A stretch of 6,029 bases of DNA, taken from contig CAKQBP010000090.1 in NCBI GenBank assembly GCA_934216375.1, forward strand, positions 1-6,029. The letters run 5' to 3'. Of the stretch, positions 5,918-6,029 are shown in pieces (position 1 is the first letter of the stretch; each line of letters begins with the position of its first letter). The stretch comes from an uncultured Veillonella sp. (GTDB lineage Bacteria; Bacillota; Negativicutes; Veillonellales; Veillonellaceae). Under the pieces are notes generated by a model, which saw only the letters and a program-made list of their open reading frames with translations, was not told where the DNA came from and ran no database searches. The position numbers were made by a program, and so were the translations under genes.

Positions 5918-5946
5918 ATTATAGCATTACTATAAACGAGTTAATA
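5918..5946 (-). promoter_or_regulatory. Extended -10 promoter of the DUF6630 gene, with overlapping dyads
   Basis: On the minus strand TGCTATAAT (5926-5918) is a perfect extended -10 element. The -35 position (5946-5941, TATTAA) is poor, as is common for extended -10 promoters. Transcription would start near 5911, giving a leader of about 64 bases. The dyad AGTTA-ATA-TAACT (5939-5951) covers the -35 and the palindrome AGTTAACT (5909-5916) covers the start site, so both could be operator half-pairs. A 6-bp hairpin, CTATAA...TTATAG (5891-5909), sits at the start of the leader. Confidence 0.5.
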
Positions 5947-5971
5947 TAACTAAAGATTGCATAATATCGCT

Positions 5972-6008
5972 AAAAAAATAGACATGTAAACTTCATCACA
6001 TGTCTATT
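5972..6008 (-). terminator. Intrinsic terminator upstream of the DUF6630 gene
   Basis: On the minus strand AATAGACATGT (6008-5998) pairs perfectly with ACATGTCTATT (5987-5977) across a 10-nt loop, and the stem runs into seven consecutive U (5978-5972). This is a textbook rho-independent terminator. It most likely ends a minus-strand gene beyond the right edge and separates it from the DUF6630 promoter. Its sequence is nearly the same as the hairpin at 598-635, making the pair a dispersed repeat. Confidence 0.8.
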
Positions 6009-6029
6009 CTATATAAATATATCTACTTG

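Overview
The window is AT-rich DNA (roughly 40% GC by eye) with compact genes, strong AAGGAGG-type ribosome binding sites and intrinsic terminators, which suggests a low-GC Firmicute. The protein families and overall style would suit a Negativicute such as Veillonella, but this is an inference and no marker gene is present to prove it. No rRNA, tRNA, CRISPR array, transposase or phage gene was seen.

Left part (1-1519). A + strand hairpin with a T-tract at 15-50 looks like the terminator of a gene lying off the left edge. A minus-strand gene (92-583) encodes a small membrane protein, the substrate-binding S component of an ECF vitamin transporter. Its ribosome binding site sits directly behind a hairpin plus U-tract, which looks like an attenuator or insulator. 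Diverging from it on the + strand is a flavodoxin-fold NAD(P)H:quinone oxidoreductase (816-1382) with its own sigma-A-type promoter. No known pathway links these two genes.

Right part (1520-5847). Six consecutive minus-strand genes encode soluble, mostly acidic proteins without signal peptides or membrane segments. In transcription order they are: a DUF6630 protein with an extra N-terminal domain (own promoter); a DUF2262 protein (second promoter); an unrecognised 262-residue protein; a two-part protein with a helical N-terminus and a beta-rich C-terminus starting with a KVGDV motif; a YfbM/DUF1877 protein; and a DUF2695 protein with a Cys-x-His...Cys-x-Cys arrangement. The last five are spaced 20-80 nt apart and are probably one operon.

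None of the six has a catalytic signature I can identify. Tandem small acidic 'DUF' genes of this sort resemble polyimmunity-type or toxin-immunity-like accessory clusters, but no toxin is visible here, so this remains a hypothesis.

A nearly identical terminator hairpin occurs twice, in the same orientation, at 598-641 and 5973-6013, bracketing the oxidoreductase and the six-gene cluster. The gaps between genes are all under 300 nt.
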